DNA of 7,395 nucleotides from Acidobacteriaceae bacterium. GTDB lineage: Bacteria > Acidobacteriota > Terriglobia > Bryobacterales > Bryobacteraceae. The stretch lies in contig JAFARV010000306.1 in NCBI GenBank assembly GCA_019245255.1, forward strand, positions 1 through 7,395. Direction: 5' to 3'. A program made the position numbers and the translations under genes. Position 1 is the stretch's first letter. Each line of letters opens with the position of its first letter. The notes under the pieces were generated by a model. It had not been told where the DNA came from, did not search any database, and worked only from the letters and a program-made list of their open reading frames with translations. Shown here piece by piece: positions 7,008-7,395 of this stretch.

Positions 7008-7395
7008 CTATTTGCTACCGCGCCGCTTACGGACGCCGAACAACACCGCGGCCAGTGCCACGGCAGTAAGAGACCATGTCGCGGGCTCCGGGGTGATTGG
7101 AGGTGGCGGCGGGGGCGGCGGTGGAGGTGGAGGTGGTGGTGGCGGGGGCGTCGGGACGCAACTCGGAGTGGTGCAAAGCGCGGCGCTACCGCTAACAAAA
7201 AGATCGGAAGTACTCGCGTTGTTGCCGTCGACGGGATGGATTTGCTCAAGAGAAAACCCGGCAGGCGCCGAGCTACCAACGGTCAGTGTGACGATCTCGG
7301 TCTGGGTTGCCGTCAGGGTGAAGGCAAAGCCCATCGCCATCGAGGTATCGTCATTGCAGTTCGAGCCCGTGCACTGAAGCAAATAGTTATCACTA
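7008..7395 (-). CDS. PEP-CTERM sorting-domain protein (5' end beyond window)
   Basis: The reading frame is open to the right edge and ends at a TAG at 7008-7010, so 128 C-terminal residues are visible. The first visible part (MAMGFAFTLTATQTEIVTLTV and following) is beta-rich with paired cysteines (QCTGSNC, LCTTPSC), a typical small secreted domain that I cannot name. A TTG at 7380-7382 could be read as a start, but the frame continues upstream without a stop and no signal peptide follows the TTG, so it is internal. After a run of 17 prolines comes a classic PEP-CTERM tail: TPEPATW, a hydrophobic helix (SLTAVALAAVLFGV), then RKRRGSK. Such proteins are exported by Sec, then recognised and cleaved by an exosortase (EpsH/XrtA family), and are usually linked to extracellular polysaccharide. 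No exosortase gene is in the window. The stop lies 32 bp before the next gene start on the same strand. Confidence 0.85.
   Translation of the reverse strand, partial: SDNYLLQCTGSNCNDDTSMAMGFAFTLTATQTEIVTLTVGSSAPAGFSLEQIHPVDGNNASTSDLFVSGSAALCTTPSCVPTPPPPPPPPPPPPPPPPPITPEPATWSLTAVALAAVLFGVRKRRGSK
7011..7094 (-). other. PEP-CTERM sorting signal coding segment
   Basis: These 28 codons carry the three parts of the sorting signal: the PEP motif (TPEPATW), a transmembrane-length hydrophobic stretch of about 14-16 residues, and a basic end (RKRRGSK). It marks the protein as a probable exosortase substrate. Confidence 0.88.
7098..7148 (-). repeat. (CCN)17 tract encoding 17 consecutive prolines
   Basis: Seventeen uninterrupted proline codons use all four CCN codons (CCA, CCT, CCG and CCC), so this is a trinucleotide-type repeat that is imperfect at the third base. 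It links the secreted domain to the PEP-CTERM signal and probably forms a stiff polyproline II spacer. It is likely to need EF-P for translation. The complementary strand reads as a glycine-rich open frame, which is an artefact of the repeat. Confidence 0.93.

Noticed and set aside
6743..7279. 178-codon minus-strand frame spanning the gap between the PEP-CTERM and PKD/toroid genes
   Set aside because: It is rich in Arg, His and Pro, overlaps two better-supported genes in other frames, and runs across the ribosome binding site and stop region.
6967..7377. 136-codon plus-strand frame with a long glycine run
   Set aside because: The glycine run is the complement of the proline codons in the PEP-CTERM gene, and the rest of the frame has no protein-like pattern.
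7380..7382. TTG as the start of the PEP-CTERM protein
   Set aside because: The frame is open to the window edge, and no signal peptide follows the TTG although the protein must be exported, so the true start lies outside the window.

Overview
The window is moderately GC-rich, densely coding bacterial DNA. A PEP-CTERM protein, several secreted proteins built from PKD/FN3-type modules, and a zinc-ribbon variant of a bacterial-type ProS relative point to an environmental Gram-negative. Acidobacteriota, perhaps a Solibacter-like (Bryobacterales) lineage, is the best guess. This assignment rests on gene style only and is tentative. No rRNA, tRNA, CRISPR array, insertion sequence or phage gene was seen.

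Layout, left to right. (1) The last codons of a plus-strand gene, perhaps an S9/alpha-beta hydrolase, run to base 101. (2) A minus-strand prolyl-tRNA synthetase-like gene occupies 67-1563. (3) Divergent from it, after only 33 bp, is glyA (serine hydroxymethyltransferase) at 1597-2880. (4) Three minus-strand genes follow, closely spaced and transcribed right to left. They are a PEP-CTERM protein cut by the right edge (7008-7395), a 759-residue secreted protein with PKD, alpha/alpha-toroid-like and FN3 parts (4696-6975), and a 594-residue secreted protein with a deacetylase-like N-terminal half and helical repeats in the C-terminal half (2872-4656). The gaps between them are 32 and 39 bp, and no terminator is visible, so they may form one operon for exported or surface proteins.

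The most notable item is the ProS-like gene. It would be annotated proS by similarity, and its anticodon-binding domain and INS editing domain look intact. The class II aminoacylation core is gutted, however: about 64 residues are missing between motif 1 and the INS domain (including the TXE loop and most of motif 2), and the motif 3 arginine is replaced. All of this is in frame in one open reading frame. It therefore looks like a maintained ProRS paralogue without synthetase activity, and a candidate freestanding editor of mischarged tRNA(Pro). This predicts a separate, functional proS elsewhere in the genome.

The second point of interest is the trio of exported proteins. None has an obvious assigned function, and two of them have architectures that I can describe but not name.
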